A stretch of DNA of 5,219 nucleotides from Candidatus Agathobaculum merdigallinarum. GTDB lineage: Bacteria; Bacillota; Clostridia; Oscillospirales; Butyricicoccaceae. The translations under genes and the position numbers were made by a program. Where the stretch lies: assembly GCA_019115425.1 (NCBI GenBank), contig DXDO01000079.1, positions 1-5,219 of the forward strand. Reading direction: 5' to 3'. Numbering within the stretch: the first letter of the stretch is position 1; each line of letters begins with the position of its first letter. This document shows positions 5,092 through 5,219 of the stretch, piece after piece. The notes beneath the pieces are model-generated. The model was not told the DNA's origin. It did no database searches and saw only the letters and a list, made by a program, of their open reading frames with translations.

Positions 5092-5219
5092 TTACTTGGA
5101 AGCCTTGGCAGCGCGGATGGCGTCGATCATCATCGGAACAACCTTGAACAGGTCGCCGCAGATGCCGTAGTCCGCTACGTCGAAGATCGGAGCGGAGTCC
5201 GCCTTGTTGACCGCTACGA
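5092..5219 (-). CDS. etfA: Electron-transfer flavoprotein alpha subunit, C-terminal fragment (5' end beyond the window)
   Basis: Reading leftward from the window edge, 41 codons end in TAA (complement of 5092-5094). The first two bases (5219-5218) belong to an incomplete codon. The peptide begins VAVNKADSAPIF and continues DVADYGICGDLFKVVP, the well-conserved C-terminal FAD-domain signature of EtfA (usually AINKDxxAPIFxVADYGIVGDLFxVVP). EtfA binds FAD and pairs with EtfB to pass electrons in the cytoplasm. In anaerobic clostridia it commonly serves butyryl-CoA dehydrogenase, though the partner cannot be seen here. The usual Val of GIVGD is Cys in this copy. The gene converges on clpC, with 228 bases holding two terminators and a repeat-like element between the stops. 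The gene start, promoter and most of the protein lie outside the window, so FixB-type paralogues cannot be fully excluded. Confidence 0.88.
   Translation of the reverse strand, partial: VAVNKADSAPIFDVADYGICGDLFKVVPMMIDAIRAAKASK

Noticed and set aside
4947..5147. 66-codon open frame on the + strand after clpC
   Set aside because: It begins in the loop of a terminator hairpin, crosses the repeat-like element and ends antisense to etfA. It has no good ribosome site and no family resemblance.
1..5219. CRISPR array, tRNA, rRNA or transposase
   Set aside because: No regularly spaced repeats, tRNA-like cloverleaf, rRNA motif or transposase-like protein was seen. The only tandem repeat is a two-copy 12-mer.

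Overview
The window carries a complete class III heat-shock (CtsR) operon, ctsR-mcsA-mcsB-clpC, on the + strand. The 3' end of an electron-transfer flavoprotein alpha-subunit gene (etfA) converges on it from the right on the - strand. The gene set, near-consensus Shine-Dalgarno sequences (AAAGGAG) and a sigma-A-type promoter point to a Firmicute. The GC-rich coding sequence against AT-rich upstream DNA, together with the Etf neighbour, suggests a high-GC anaerobic clostridium, perhaps a butyrate-producing Oscillospirales member such as the Butyricicoccus/Agathobaculum type. That placement is inferred from style and content, not from a database match.

Layout. Bases 1-206 are an AT-rich regulatory region. 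It has a small inverted repeat (25-48), a promoter (TTGCAA at 121-126, 17-bp spacer, TATAAT at 144-149) and two CtsR-type operators (96-112 and 159-175), whose centres are 63 bp apart. ctsR (207-662) is followed by a 104-bp gap holding two stem-loops, then mcsA (767-1306). mcsB (1303-2304) overlaps mcsA by ATGA. A 78-bp gap with a GC-rich hairpin leads to clpC (2383-4863). A strong intrinsic terminator (4877-4916) closes the operon. Bases 4929-4962 form a second hairpin, whose U-tract is on the - strand and serves the convergent etfA (5092-5219, C-terminal 41 residues only). Between that terminator and the etfA stop is a structured stretch with tandem 12-mers, a long imperfect hairpin and flanking 9-bp direct repeats.

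How it works together. CtsR represses the operon. McsB, activated by McsA, phosphorylates arginines on CtsR and on damaged proteins. ClpC binds phosphoarginine through its N domain and feeds the substrates to ClpP, which is not encoded here. The key residues for each step are visible: Arg60 and the GGGG wing of CtsR, eight zinc-ligand cysteines in McsA, Cys151 and the RDxxRA motif in McsB, and Glu33, Glu108 and the LGF loop in ClpC. The proteins are therefore a conventional, intact system. The less ordinary material is non-coding: paired operators, Shine-Dalgarno sequences lying inside small potential hairpins before three of the four genes, intercistronic stem-loops, and the repeat-like element downstream of etfA.
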